Assembly (NCBI GenBank): GCA_947492995.1 | Contig: CANLOU010000002.1 | Coordinates: forward strand, 310,001 to 374,000 | Reading direction: 5' to 3' | DNA: 64,000 nt | DNA from: an uncultured Litoreibacter sp. | GTDB taxonomy: Bacteria; Pseudomonadota; Alphaproteobacteria; Rhodobacterales; Rhodobacteraceae | Part shown: piece after piece, positions 8,014 to 16,260 of the stretch | Layout of the letters: each line of letters opens with the position of its first letter | Numbering within the stretch: the stretch's first letter is position 1 | Program-made: the position numbers and the translations under genes | Notes under the pieces: generated by a model | What the model saw: the letters and a program-made list of their open reading frames with translations, nothing else | The model's database searches: none | Told to the model about the DNA's origin: nothing

Positions 8014-9633
8014 GTGGGACGGTTCAAGCGGAACAAGCCGTGTTGGTGTGGTAGCGGCGTCAAGTTCAAGTTTTGTCATTACCTCCAGCCGACAACTGAA
8101 TTGGACAATCCACCGTCGCACTCGGAAGCATTTGATCTTGCCATCAGAAAAGCTGAAAATGATGAGAAAATCCGAAAGATGCAGCAAGGGTTAGGCCGCC
8201 CAATCGTAAGTGCAAAGATGGATGACCACCAGTTTGTCGCCGCGGGCAATACAATTTACTTCTCGAAAAGGTGGAGAACTTTCCCTGACTTCCTGTTTGA
8301 CTACATAGGGCATGTCTTTGGGCACGACTGGTGTAAAGTTGAGGCAAATCGGGATGAGCCAGACTTGCACCCTATGTTTGTTTGGTTTCGACGTGTCATC
8401 GACCTTCAAAACAAACGGAACCTAGATGCGGGCAAGGTATACTCCACGGAAATGACCGGCGCTGTAATTTGCTATCTTGGCTTGGCGTACAACTTGTACC
8501 TACTGAAGCATAACGCTGAGCTTCAGTCCTTGTTGATCAGAAGACTGAAGGTTCCCGCGCAGTTTCAAGGTGCTTACTATGAGCTGATCGTTGCAAATTG
8601 TCTGATCCGTGCAGGTTTCGAACTTGAGATCGAAGATGAGACAAACTCTGATGAGAAGCATTGTGAGTTCTCAGCGCGATCATTGGTAACTGGAGAAAAA
8701 TATTGGATTGAAGCAAAGATACGCGGCGTTGAAGGGGTGCTAGGAAAGACCAAAGCAGACAGTGCCAAAGGCTCTGACCCAACGTCGCAGTTAACGAAGC
8801 ACATTAAGGAAGCACTGAAGAAACCGGCACCTGACAAGAGAATGATTTTCGCGGATGTAAACGCTCCACCAGAGAAAGAAAATAGAGAGCCGTCTTGGTC
8901 TCCAAAAGCGTATGACAAACTGGCTCGCCGTGAGGCTGACGTACCCGATGGTGATCAAGCGTATGTTTTCGTGACTAATTTTCCATACCATAGAGCGCTT
9001 GATGATACCTTGGTAGGAAAGGCTGCGTTGGCCTTCGGGCTTGGTATCGATGACTTTGCAAAGGTCGGGTATGTTGGATTGACTGCGAGTTATCGGAGTA
9101 AACGCAAACACCGAGATGCTTTCAACTTGATGGAAGCAATGAAAGGCTATCCGACATTCCCAGAAACACTAGATGGTCTTCCTGCGGGCGAGGATGGGCT
9201 TAGTCAGAAGAGCGGCAGGTTTTTCGTTGGAGGGGAGTACTTCTTTGAAGAAACAGAAGGCAACGGAACGGTTGGAGTGCTAAAATCAATAATTGTGCAT
9301 GAGGACGAAGGTTCGGCAACTGTTGTTATTGCGACTAGGAGTGGACGCAATGTCTTAGCGAAGACGCCGATAACCTCTACCGAGATAGCAGCATACAAAA
9401 AATACGGTAAGTCATATTTCGGTGAGAGAGAAAGCGGCGGAAGGGCTAACGACGAATTTGAGCTTTTTGAATTTTTTGTCGAAAATCACATCAACTTACC
9501 GAGGAATCGACTACTCCACTTGATAAAAGATCACCCGCACTTCGACCAATTGGCAAAGCTGGAGCATGAAGACCTCGTATTTGCGATCTGCGAAAATTAT
9601 GTCCTATCGGCTCGGCAACGAAGCCAGCGCTAG
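8014..9633 (+). CDS. SEC-C zinc-motif protein with PD-(D/E)XK nuclease-like domain, possible defence cargo
   Basis: 539 residues, GTG start. At residues 10-22 is a SEC-C zinc knuckle (C10-W-C12-GSG, then FC21-H22). At about 185-236 the order of Glu190 (GAYYELIVANCLIRAGF), Glu218 (HCEFS) and Glu233-Ala-Lys235 (KYWIEAKIRG) fits the core of a PD-(D/E)XK nuclease fold. The rest (about 300-539) is unassigned and has no membrane helix. The base composition is clearly AT-richer than the phage genes and the host, and the gene runs against the packaging genes at the attL edge, the usual place for satellite cargo. A role in anti-phage defence is inference; the SEC-C match is firm, the nuclease match moderate. 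Confidence 0.7.
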   Translation: MGRFKRNKPCWCGSGVKFKFCHYLQPTTELDNPPSHSEAFDLAIRKAENDEKIRKMQQGLGRPIVSAKMDDHQFVAAGNTIYFSKRWRTFPDFLFDYIGHVFGHDWCKVEANRDEPDLHPMFVWFRRVIDLQNKRNLDAGKVYSTEMTGAVICYLGLAYNLYLLKHNAELQSLLIRRLKVPAQFQGAYYELIVANCLIRAGFELEIEDETNSDEKHCEFSARSLVTGEKYWIEAKIRGVEGVLGKTKADSAKGSDPTSQLTKHIKEALKKPAPDKRMIFADVNAPPEKENREPSWSPKAYDKLARREADVPDGDQAYVFVTNFPYHRALDDTLVGKAALAFGLGIDDFAKVGYVGLTASYRSKRKHRDAFNLMEAMKGYPTFPETLDGLPAGEDGLSQKSGRFFVGGEYFFEETEGNGTVGVLKSIIVHEDEGSATVVIATRSGRNVLAKTPITSTEIAAYKKYGKSYFGERESGGRANDEFELFEFFVENHINLPRNRLLHLIKDHPHFDQLAKLEHEDLVFAICENYVLSARQRSQR

Positions 9634-9638
9634 TAGCG

Positions 9639-9860
9639 CTATCCTGCCCGCCAATACAACGCCATCTCGCCCAACGCGCCGCCAAGCGCGATATGCTGAC
9701 CGTTCAAAGCGTCAGATGGATCGGAAAGCACAGTGGCCTCTGTCCCACTCTCCACAGTCGTCGGATCAGGCAAATCGGCGTAGGTGTTGAATGTCAGCAA
9801 CGGAGCGTTGTTTTCCCCGCCTTCCCATTGGTTGCGGGCCTCATTCCACTTGGGCTGCAT
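9639..9860 (-). CDS. Small phage protein after portal, unknown (possible head completion or decoration)
   Basis: 73-78 residues (ATG at 9860, or at 9875 for the longer form; the shorter one has GGGGGCGA in front). The core TFNTYADLPDPTTVESGT ... GEMALYWRAG faintly resembles the short beta-rich modules at the ends of phage fibre or decoration proteins, but this is weak. It overlaps the end of the portal frame by about 20 bases and is the last gene of the packaging operon, where a head-tail adaptor would be expected. No confident function. Confidence 0.5.
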   Translation of the reverse strand: MQPKWNEARNQWEGGENNAPLLTFNTYADLPDPTTVESGTEATVLSDPSDALNGQHIALGGALGEMALYWRAG

Positions 9861-11058
9861 CGTCGCCCCCCACATTCATATTCATTGGCGTCATGTAATC
9901 GTCGCCGCCGTCAATCTGGCTCATGTTCTCCCAGCCGCGAATTTCATTGGCCGAAAGCCAGCCATTCGTGCGCCCGATTGCGTAAGCCTCGTAGCGGGCC
10001 TGAATATCGCCTCTGAGAAGGCCAGACAGGTCATGCTCTACAAAGTATGTGCGGCGGGCCGTGGCGGTTAGCAGAGCGGCGCTCATGGCGGCCTCAAGGC
10101 GGCGGGCCATCGGAGCAAGGCAACGAGACACTAGAGCGCGGCTTTCGCCGTCTACGTTCGAATACGTGGCCTGATCGACAATGCCTACGGCGGTCGGCGG
10201 CACGTTGAACACGCGGCAAACGTCGAGGTTGGTCAGCTTGCGGCTTTCCAGAAACTCGCCATCCTTGGGCGAGAACGTCATTGGCTTGTACTCAGCCCCA
10301 CCATCCAGAATGAAGATACCAGGCGAGCTGCCTTGTGATGGGTCCACAATCTGCCGCGCCTGCGCTTGGGTGCGGTCATAGGCTTCGTCGCTCATTGAAT
10401 GCGGAAAGGACATTACGCCCTCAGAGCGGAATGCGTGGCGAGCTTGTTTGTGGGCCTGTGTTTGCTGTTCCAGACCGAGGTTGAAGGTCTCACGCGCCAA
10501 AGCGAGCGGAGACAGGCCCATTACGCCCTCCGCGTCCAAGCGATAGCGCAGATGCAAAATTTCGTCGGACAGGTAGACGCGCACGCCCTTGTTCGGGTGT
10601 GTGACGCGGTAGCGAAGCTCGCCGGAGTAAAGCTGCTCGACCGACACCGCGAGTTGAGGCAGTGGTGTAATCGCGACCACCTGTCCGCGCCCGTTCCACG
10701 TCAGCTTCGCATAAGCGTTGCCCGTGGTCAGAAGGGTCGCAATCATCAATTCCCGCGCTTCAAACGCGGTCATTGTCGGGTCGGCCATGTCGTGCAACAG
10801 GCCATAGACAGGGTGCTCAACCGCTTTCGCCCGCCCTTCATTTTCGGTGCGGCGATATAGGTGGAGCGGCATGGCAGCGAGGTTTTGGGAGATAAGTCCG
10901 ATACAGGCATGTGCGACGGCAAGGCCAGAGGCGCGGGATACGTCCACATGACTTTGCAGTCCACCGCGCATCCCGAACCACTGCGAGAGATACGGGTCAC
11001 TTGATTTGATGGAGGCGCGGCGCTCCTCGCGGCCTAGAAAGCGGTCAATCAAGCCCAT
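9841..11058 (-). CDS. Phage portal protein, HK97 type
   Basis: 405 residues. It forms the dodecameric ring at one capsid vertex through which DNA enters and to which a tail joins. Seen: an N terminus MGLIDRFLGREERR, then VDVSRASGLAVAHACIGLISQNLAAMPLHLYRR, DMADPTMTAFEARELMIATLLTTGNAY, DEILHLRY and the NVPPTAVG segment, all typical of the HK97-type portal family, and near full length. The ATG at 11058 overlaps the protease stop as TGATG; the open frame reaches 11073 but that start would sit inside the protease gene. It follows the protease, opposite to the usual portal-protease-capsid order. Confidence 0.92.
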   Translation of the reverse strand: MGLIDRFLGREERRASIKSSDPYLSQWFGMRGGLQSHVDVSRASGLAVAHACIGLISQNLAAMPLHLYRRTENEGRAKAVEHPVYGLLHDMADPTMTAFEARELMIATLLTTGNAYAKLTWNGRGQVVAITPLPQLAVSVEQLYSGELRYRVTHPNKGVRVYLSDEILHLRYRLDAEGVMGLSPLALARETFNLGLEQQTQAHKQARHAFRSEGVMSFPHSMSDEAYDRTQAQARQIVDPSQGSSPGIFILDGGAEYKPMTFSPKDGEFLESRKLTNLDVCRVFNVPPTAVGIVDQATYSNVDGESRALVSRCLAPMARRLEAAMSAALLTATARRTYFVEHDLSGLLRGDIQARYEAYAIGRTNGWLSANEIRGWENMSQIDGGDDYMTPMNMNVGGDDAAQVE

Positions 11059-11570
11059 CAGCGATACCCCCAAAGGCGCATCCGACGCTCCGCCATGTCA
11101 AACGCGGCCCGCGCCGAAACAGAGGTGCCTTGATATGCCGGAAAAGAGGAAACCACGCTGATTTCGTGGAGGATCACGTCGCGCACCTCGCGCACGTCAT
11201 CCATCCACCGCTCATCCACCATCGTAAAGCCAAAAGACATTCCACCGAGGTCGCCACGTTCCGACAACTCCAAAAGATCGCGGCCTACACGAGTGTTTGG
11301 CACGTCCAATGAGAACGCCAGCCCTTGGCTATCCTCTGAGAGACGCAGCGTGCCGGAACGGGTGCGGCCCAGCACTTGCTTTGCGTCATGGTCAGCGAGC
11401 GCCAGAACATCTCGACCGGAGGACAGAGAGGAGCTGAATGCCCCCTCTGCGATACGCTCCATCAATTGCGGCTCGATACGTGCCTCCACGCCATAAAGGG
11501 CCGCGTAGCCTTCCAGCTTGCGACCCTTGGCGCGGATTTCGACCGCGTTGGGAATGGAGCGAGTTTCCAT
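11058..11570 (-). CDS. Prohead maturation protease, HK97 (U35) type
   Basis: 170 residues. It cleaves the delta scaffold domain from the major capsid protein during head maturation. Seen: the family opening RKLEGYAALYGVEARI, a central LALADHDAKQVLGRTRSGTLRL containing the catalytic His, and FGFTMVDERW followed by ILHEISVVSSFPAYQGTSV, the usual C-terminal blocks. It lies four bases after the capsid stop and one base into the portal start, so the three genes are translationally linked. Confidence 0.93.
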   Translation of the reverse strand: METRSIPNAVEIRAKGRKLEGYAALYGVEARIEPQLMERIAEGAFSSSLSSGRDVLALADHDAKQVLGRTRSGTLRLSEDSQGLAFSLDVPNTRVGRDLLELSERGDLGGMSFGFTMVDERWMDDVREVRDVILHEISVVSSFPAYQGTSVSARAAFDMAERRMRLWGYR

Positions 11571-11574
11571 GCGC

Positions 11575-12816
11575 TTAGAGGGCGCGGTTCATGTAGGCAA
11601 ACGCCTCTGGGTGCCGCACCACCACGTCCGCGTCGAGGAAGGCGTGCAGCAGCAAGCCGCCTTTTGAGGAAACGTCCGCGTGATACGGGTTCGCCAGAAT
11701 GTCCACGCCAGACCAAAACGCGAGGTACATATTTGACCATGCGCCGTACATGATTGGATATTCGCCAGCGGTGCCAGTGTCGGTGACTTGCGTGGAAAGC
11801 GCGAATGGACGGCCATGCCACATCCACCCTGTCGGCAAAGGTTGGCCCGTGGTGTCGCGGCTTGTGCGGCTTTCATGCGCAACTTTTGGATTGGTCAGGA
11901 AAGCGGCCTCATCAAACACATCGTCAATCTCAAGCGCTTGCATGAGCAAAGACGTATCCTCGCCCAGATCGTTGCCGGACGGCGGAGTGGCGGTGATCGC
12001 GGGATCAGAAAGCAAGCCCACAGGCTCGTCAGTACCGCCTCCCTTGATTGCAGCGGCGTCGAGCGCTTGGGCCAGCAGGAAGGACAAATCGCGTGTCAGG
12101 ATCGGCTCAAGTGCTTGCTGAGACTGGATCATCATGCGGCGGGACAGCTCATACTCGGCGGAGACGGTTTTGGGCTTCGCGCTCTTTTTGGAGAAGCCTG
12201 CATCGCTGCGGATTGTGTCGGTGTGTTCTTTGATCCAGTGCGCGGTGCCAGAGTTGGCAAGGCGCGGGAGGTCCAGATCGCCAGTCAAATTGCGCAGAAC
12301 AGTCGCGCCTAGCTGTTGAACACGCAGCGCAGGGCGGCGGCGGTCGGTCATTGCAGCCAAGTCGGTCGCGACCATATTGCCGCCGGGATTTGCGCCGGGT
12401 GTTGTGGTTTTGAGTGCGCGGGTTTCGCCGCCCAGCAGAATTTCAGTCGGAACCATAACGCCTTGTGCCTTGCCGCGCTGTTCTTCGAGGTGCTGGTGCC
12501 ACTCTGCCTCCAGCCCTGTCATGCGCTTCTCAGAGCCTTCCATGATCGCCTTTGCGACCGAGTAACCCATCAAATCGGGTTGGTCGCGGCGTTCACCGGC
12601 GACGTGTTCGGCTTCCTCAGTGCGGCGGTCGTATTCGCACATCCGCTCCTCGCGGGCGCGGCGCTCATCAACCGATTTCATTTCGCCGTCGAGCTTGTCA
12701 AAGCGGGCCTTCTCATCAGCAGAGAGGTCGCGTTTCTCGGTTTCGGCTGCGTCCAGAATGCCTTGCATGTCAGCAAGCAGGGCAGTCCGCTTTTCGGTCG
12801 TTTCGTGAATGCCCAT
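11575..12816 (-). CDS. Major capsid protein, HK97 fold
   Basis: 413 residues. The N-terminal about 100 residues are a charged coiled coil (the delta scaffold domain, KRTALLADMQGILDAAETEKRD onward), followed by the HK97 shell domain (VATDLAAMTDRRRPALRVQQLGATVLRNL; ILTRDLSFLLAQALDAAAIKG; AFLTNPKVAHESRTSRDTTGQPL; LLHAFLDADVVVRHPEAF). The island therefore builds its own shell instead of borrowing the helper capsid. The ATG overlaps the stop of the upstream unknown gene as TGATG, suggesting that the two are made together. Confidence 0.93.
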   Translation of the reverse strand: MGIHETTEKRTALLADMQGILDAAETEKRDLSADEKARFDKLDGEMKSVDERRAREERMCEYDRRTEEAEHVAGERRDQPDLMGYSVAKAIMEGSEKRMTGLEAEWHQHLEEQRGKAQGVMVPTEILLGGETRALKTTTPGANPGGNMVATDLAAMTDRRRPALRVQQLGATVLRNLTGDLDLPRLANSGTAHWIKEHTDTIRSDAGFSKKSAKPKTVSAEYELSRRMMIQSQQALEPILTRDLSFLLAQALDAAAIKGGGTDEPVGLLSDPAITATPPSGNDLGEDTSLLMQALEIDDVFDEAAFLTNPKVAHESRTSRDTTGQPLPTGWMWHGRPFALSTQVTDTGTAGEYPIMYGAWSNMYLAFWSGVDILANPYHADVSSKGGLLLHAFLDADVVVRHPEAFAYMNRAL

Positions 12817-13493
12817 CAGGCAATTTCCTTCTTTGGTTGAGGCGCAGAGAGGTTGCGCGGGTCATAGGCGTGAAAGGCGTCCAAGAGGGTTGGAAGGCCA
12901 AACTCAGCCATTGTGTGCAGGTCCACGCCCTGCGGAATGCGGGTCGCAAGGATCGCGGCCTCGCTTGTGACGGCAAAGCGGCAAAACCAGATGTCTTTCC
13001 CGTTTTCGGTCAAAACGACGGCAGCGCGGTTGTGCCAGATGCGCACGGTTATGCGGTGAAGGCCGAAACCATCCTCACAAGACTGGCGCAGGGTCGCTTC
13101 GTCGGTCGGGGAGAGGTCGGGCAGGTTTTCGGCTGTTGAGGCGTCGATGACCAAGCGGGCAGCGAGCGGCAGGACAGAAATGGCCGCAAAGAAACTGTCT
13201 TGTTGCGCCACGGCGTCCAGCATGGAGAAAGGGCTTTTGCCAGATGCCCCGATTGGGGTCATCAACTTGGAACGGGTGATTGCGTCCAGTTTGAATTGAT
13301 GCGGCCCGCTGGCGGACAGCCCCACAAGCAGCGAGGCCATGTCGTCCAGATCAGCATCGCGGCCCTTGGGTCCAGCCTCCAGCGGGAGGCATAGGTCGCT
13401 TTCAACGCAAGCCCGCAGGAAACGATATGCGCTCCCATCACTCACCCCAAAGCGAGGTGCGACGGCTTCACAAAGACCTTTCAGATTTGGCAT
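12816..13493 (-). CDS. Unknown protein between large terminase and capsid genes
   Basis: 225 residues, not recognised. The N-terminal part (about 1-60, LKGLCEAVAPRFGVSDGSAYRFLRACVESDL) reads like a helix-turn-helix and could bind DNA; the C-terminal part is mixed alpha/beta. It is the first gene after an AT-rich gap with a palindrome and is translationally coupled to the capsid gene. No separate small terminase is visible in the element, so a small-terminase-like or packaging-site role is possible, as is a regulator or head-assembly factor. None of these can be chosen from the sequence. Confidence 0.6.
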   Translation of the reverse strand: MPNLKGLCEAVAPRFGVSDGSAYRFLRACVESDLCLPLEAGPKGRDADLDDMASLLVGLSASGPHQFKLDAITRSKLMTPIGASGKSPFSMLDAVAQQDSFFAAISVLPLAARLVIDASTAENLPDLSPTDEATLRQSCEDGFGLHRITVRIWHNRAAVVLTENGKDIWFCRFAVTSEAAILATRIPQGVDLHTMAEFGLPTLLDAFHAYDPRNLSAPQPKKEIA

Positions 13494-13595
13494 GGCTTTT
13501 CCTCAGTGCGGTTACACCGAAAATAGCGTTCTAACGCCAAAAATTACATCAAAAAAATACCTTAATGCATTGATGTATATAGATGTTTTATGCTG
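13494..13595 (-). promoter_or_regulatory. AT-rich gap with palindrome before the capsid operon
   Basis: This 102-base gap is the only sizeable break among the structural genes and is much AT-richer than both sides. It holds the dyad GCGTT-CT-AACGC at 13526-13537 and runs of A/T beyond it, placed just upstream of the unknown-capsid-protease-portal genes. It may carry their promoter and an operator; I cannot fix -35 and -10 boxes. Confidence 0.4.
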
Positions 13596-15224
13596 TTAGC
13601 TAATGTAAGCCAAACGAGGAATTGGCGCGGGGCCTTCGTCTTTATCCGCGACGGCCAGAGCCATTGCGAGTGCCACCAGACCATCAATTCGACCGTTTGA
13701 GCGGGCCTTGTCGAGCTTGCGGTTGCCCGCCGGATCGCTGGTAATGATGCTGTTTGCCGCGCACATGCTCAGAATGGGATTGTCCCCATGACGCAGCTTG
13801 CCTTCGACAACAAGGCGCTCCAGCTTGTCAACCGCCACACTCATGTCGCGAAAGCCTTGCCCATGCTCAGCCATTGGGATTTCGACCCCCATTTTTTCAA
13901 ATTCGAGTTTCAGCAGATTGATGCGCCAGCGGTCGTAAGCCATGAGGCGGAGGTCATAGCGCGAGGCAGCATCGGCAATCGCTTGGCAGACATATGAGGG
14001 ATCGACCACCGCGCCGGGAATGGCCGTGAGATGCTTTTGCCGCGCCCAAACATCATAGGGTACGCGGTCGGCCTCTGCACGGTCGCGCAGCCCAATCTCA
14101 GGGAGGAAAAACTGCGGCACCACGTCGAAACCGCCCGCATCGTCGGGAAACACCATGACAAACGCGGTCAGGTCACGCGCTGCGGATAGGTCCAGCCCCG
14201 CAAAGCAGGTGCGTCCTTTCATGGCCTCCAGATCGACCTCGCCGCCGTTTGCATCCCACTCAGATTTGGTCAGAAAGCGAACATGTGCAGAAACGCGCTG
14301 ATTGAGGATCAGATTGCGAAAGCCGTGCTCCTTTGCGGGCATACGGGTAGCCTGCTCTGCTTGGCGTTTCACATCGGAAAGGCTGCGAAAGTCGCCAAGG
14401 GCCGGATTTGCAGCAGCCCAAGCCTCGCGGTCCATGATTTGCGCATCGGCGGCGGCGGCATAGAGCGTGCAATGGAAGCTGGTATCGGTGATTTCGCCAG
14501 AATTGACCCGCTGGCCATAGTCAATCAGCTCCGACATAGGGGCGAGGTCGTCAGCCGCTTGGGTTGAGATGACCACCATGAGCGGATTGTCCCGTGCGCC
14601 CATAGCCGTATCGAGGGCTTCATACAGGTCGCGCCCTTTGGTTTGGCCAAGTTCATCATAGACGACAAACGAGGGTGACAGCCCGTGCTTGGTAGCAGCA
14701 TCGCTCGACAGCGCGGCAAAGATTGACCCATCGCCGTCCCCGTCGAGGACTTCCATTTGCTTGCGAAAGTCGGTCGTGTTCACGCGGCATTCGAGCCAAG
14801 GGCAGGCTCGAACAATCGCACGCATCTCCAAATAGAGCTTACCCGCCTGCGTTTTGTCATTCGCTGCGCAGTAGACCTCGCCACGCGCTTCGCTTTCAGG
14901 CCCCGCGAGGTGACAGAGCGCCAGAGCAGCGGCGAGCTGAGTTTTGCCGTTCTTGCGGCCAACGGAGAGAACGGCAGTACGAATTGGGCGCTCACCCTCG
15001 TCGTCCTCGGCGTAGACGGCGCGAATGAAGTCCTTTTGCCATTCGCGAAGGACAAGTTGCGTTCCGGCGAGTTTGCCTTGCGTGATGGGAAGGAACTCGC
15101 AGAACGCGATAACGCGCTCGGCCCTGTCCAACCCACTCGCTTCCCAAGGGTAGCTTTCAGGGCAGAGCGCGGCGAGTTTCTCCCGCTTTGCCTTTGTAAG
15201 TGCTCCGGAGCCGCGTAACGCCAT
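13596..15224 (-). CDS. Phage terminase large subunit
   Basis: 542 residues, full length. The DNA-packaging motor and nuclease: it cuts concatemers and pumps DNA into the head through the portal. Seen: Walker A SVGRKNGKTQ (residues 87-96), Walker B FVVYDELGQ (Asp190-Glu191), the coupling segment VVISTQA, and the RNase H-like nuclease start FAGLDLSAARDLTAF at about 335-350. It belongs to the HK97-type large terminases that work with an HNH protein at cos sites. The HNH gene is upstream on the same strand, but the usual small terminase between them is absent; a forward-strand secreted protein occupies that place. Confidence 0.94.
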   Translation of the reverse strand: MALRGSGALTKAKREKLAALCPESYPWEASGLDRAERVIAFCEFLPITQGKLAGTQLVLREWQKDFIRAVYAEDDEGERPIRTAVLSVGRKNGKTQLAAALALCHLAGPESEARGEVYCAANDKTQAGKLYLEMRAIVRACPWLECRVNTTDFRKQMEVLDGDGDGSIFAALSSDAATKHGLSPSFVVYDELGQTKGRDLYEALDTAMGARDNPLMVVISTQAADDLAPMSELIDYGQRVNSGEITDTSFHCTLYAAAADAQIMDREAWAAANPALGDFRSLSDVKRQAEQATRMPAKEHGFRNLILNQRVSAHVRFLTKSEWDANGGEVDLEAMKGRTCFAGLDLSAARDLTAFVMVFPDDAGGFDVVPQFFLPEIGLRDRAEADRVPYDVWARQKHLTAIPGAVVDPSYVCQAIADAASRYDLRLMAYDRWRINLLKLEFEKMGVEIPMAEHGQGFRDMSVAVDKLERLVVEGKLRHGDNPILSMCAANSIITSDPAGNRKLDKARSNGRIDGLVALAMALAVADKDEGPAPIPRLAYIS

Positions 15225-15311
15225 TTCAGGTTTCCTTTTTGCTTGATCGAATTCCTGTTGTGCGATTGGCTCTAACTATAGGAATTTACGGTTTTTGAAG
15301 GGATTAGGATC

Positions 15312-15710
15312 ATGAGAACTGCCGCCGCTACATTGACCGTAATGATGTGTTCGACCATGACTGCGCATGCTTTCGATGACCTGAGTTGTGAATCCACCGA
15401 GTTTACCGTCATCGGTGAAGGGATTGAGGATGAAGACCGAGAAGTGCTTAGAGGCACCCAATTCAGGTACATCATTTTAGAAGACAAAGTTTTCCGGCGT
15501 ATATCCTTTCGCGACGAGCTGAAAGAAGAGGCGGTATTGGATGTCCAACAACGCAGCTCCTCTACGATATTTGCATCTGTAGTGGATGACAGTTGGTCGA
15601 TTTCCACCGCCATCAAGATCATGCAATCCGAAGATCGTGCAGAAGCGATGGAGACTTGGCTCCGTTTGAAAGAGTCTGCAACGTTCAAACTTGAATGCAG
15701 CATTAACTAG
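15312..15710 (+). CDS. Small secreted protein, island cargo, unknown function
   Basis: 132 residues with a Sec signal peptide (MRTAAATLTVMMCSTMTAHAF, cleavage near residue 20). Two cysteines (in LSCESTEF and KLECSIN) could form a disulfide. No family recognised. It is encoded against the packaging genes, between HNH and large terminase, and is more AT-rich than they are: the pattern of a later-acquired gene expressed from its own promoter in the integrated state. It could modify the host envelope, for example against other phages, but nothing in the sequence shows this. Confidence 0.65.
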   Translation: MRTAAATLTVMMCSTMTAHAFDDLSCESTEFTVIGEGIEDEDREVLRGTQFRYIILEDKVFRRISFRDELKEEAVLDVQQRSSSTIFASVVDDSWSISTAIKIMQSEDRAEAMETWLRLKESATFKLECSIN

Positions 15711-15903
15711 GTATTTGCGCAGTGGTCCACGCGCTCGACAGGGCGGGAAAAGCCAGTGATGAAAGGCCCCCTCCCTTTGCAAAAGCACGATAAAACAATG
15801 TGTTGACGTGCCTGCTTGATGTGGCTTAGGGCGGATGAATGGACATTGGTGATCTCCTCTTTGTTGCTGGTGCGCTCTTTGGCGTGGTGGCGTTGATAAC
15901 TGG

Positions 15904-16251
15904 CTAGGCGTTCCATTCGTGGAACGGGTCGAGCGGGTTGCCGTGAATGTCTGACCCTGCAAACGCTGCTTTGGTGTCTGTGCTATGGCGGGGGTGGTCT
16001 CGTGCCGTCTTGAGCTGGTGACAGCGCGTGCAGAGGCTGAATAGCTGGTCTAGGGGCGGATACGGTGCGCCCCCCTTCGACAGAGGCGTGATGTGGTCCA
16101 CGGTAGTCGCAATGACTGCGCGGTTACGGCGCTCACATATCTGGCAAACAGGGTCGCGACCCAGCTTAGCTGCGCGGAGCTTCTTCCAAACGCTGGTGCC
16201 GTAGATGCTGGAGCGTTTGCGCTTGCGCCATGATGTGGGTGTCTTTGCCAT
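15904..16251 (-). CDS. HNH endonuclease (packaging type)
   Basis: 115 residues. HNH nucleases next to large terminases stimulate cos cleavage in HK97-like phages and in cf-PICIs. Seen: a CQIC zinc ligand pair, the core VDHITPLSKGG, and LCTRCHQLKT, the second zinc pair plus the final His. The N terminus is basic (WRKRKRSS). It lies nine bases after the preceding small gene on the same strand, so it belongs to the same transcript as the regulatory genes rather than directly to the terminase, from which the secreted-protein gene separates it. Confidence 0.92.
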   Translation of the reverse strand: MAKTPTSWRKRKRSSIYGTSVWKKLRAAKLGRDPVCQICERRNRAVIATTVDHITPLSKGGAPYPPLDQLFSLCTRCHQLKTARDHPRHSTDTKAAFAGSDIHGNPLDPFHEWNA

Positions 16252-16260
16252 AGCTGCCCC

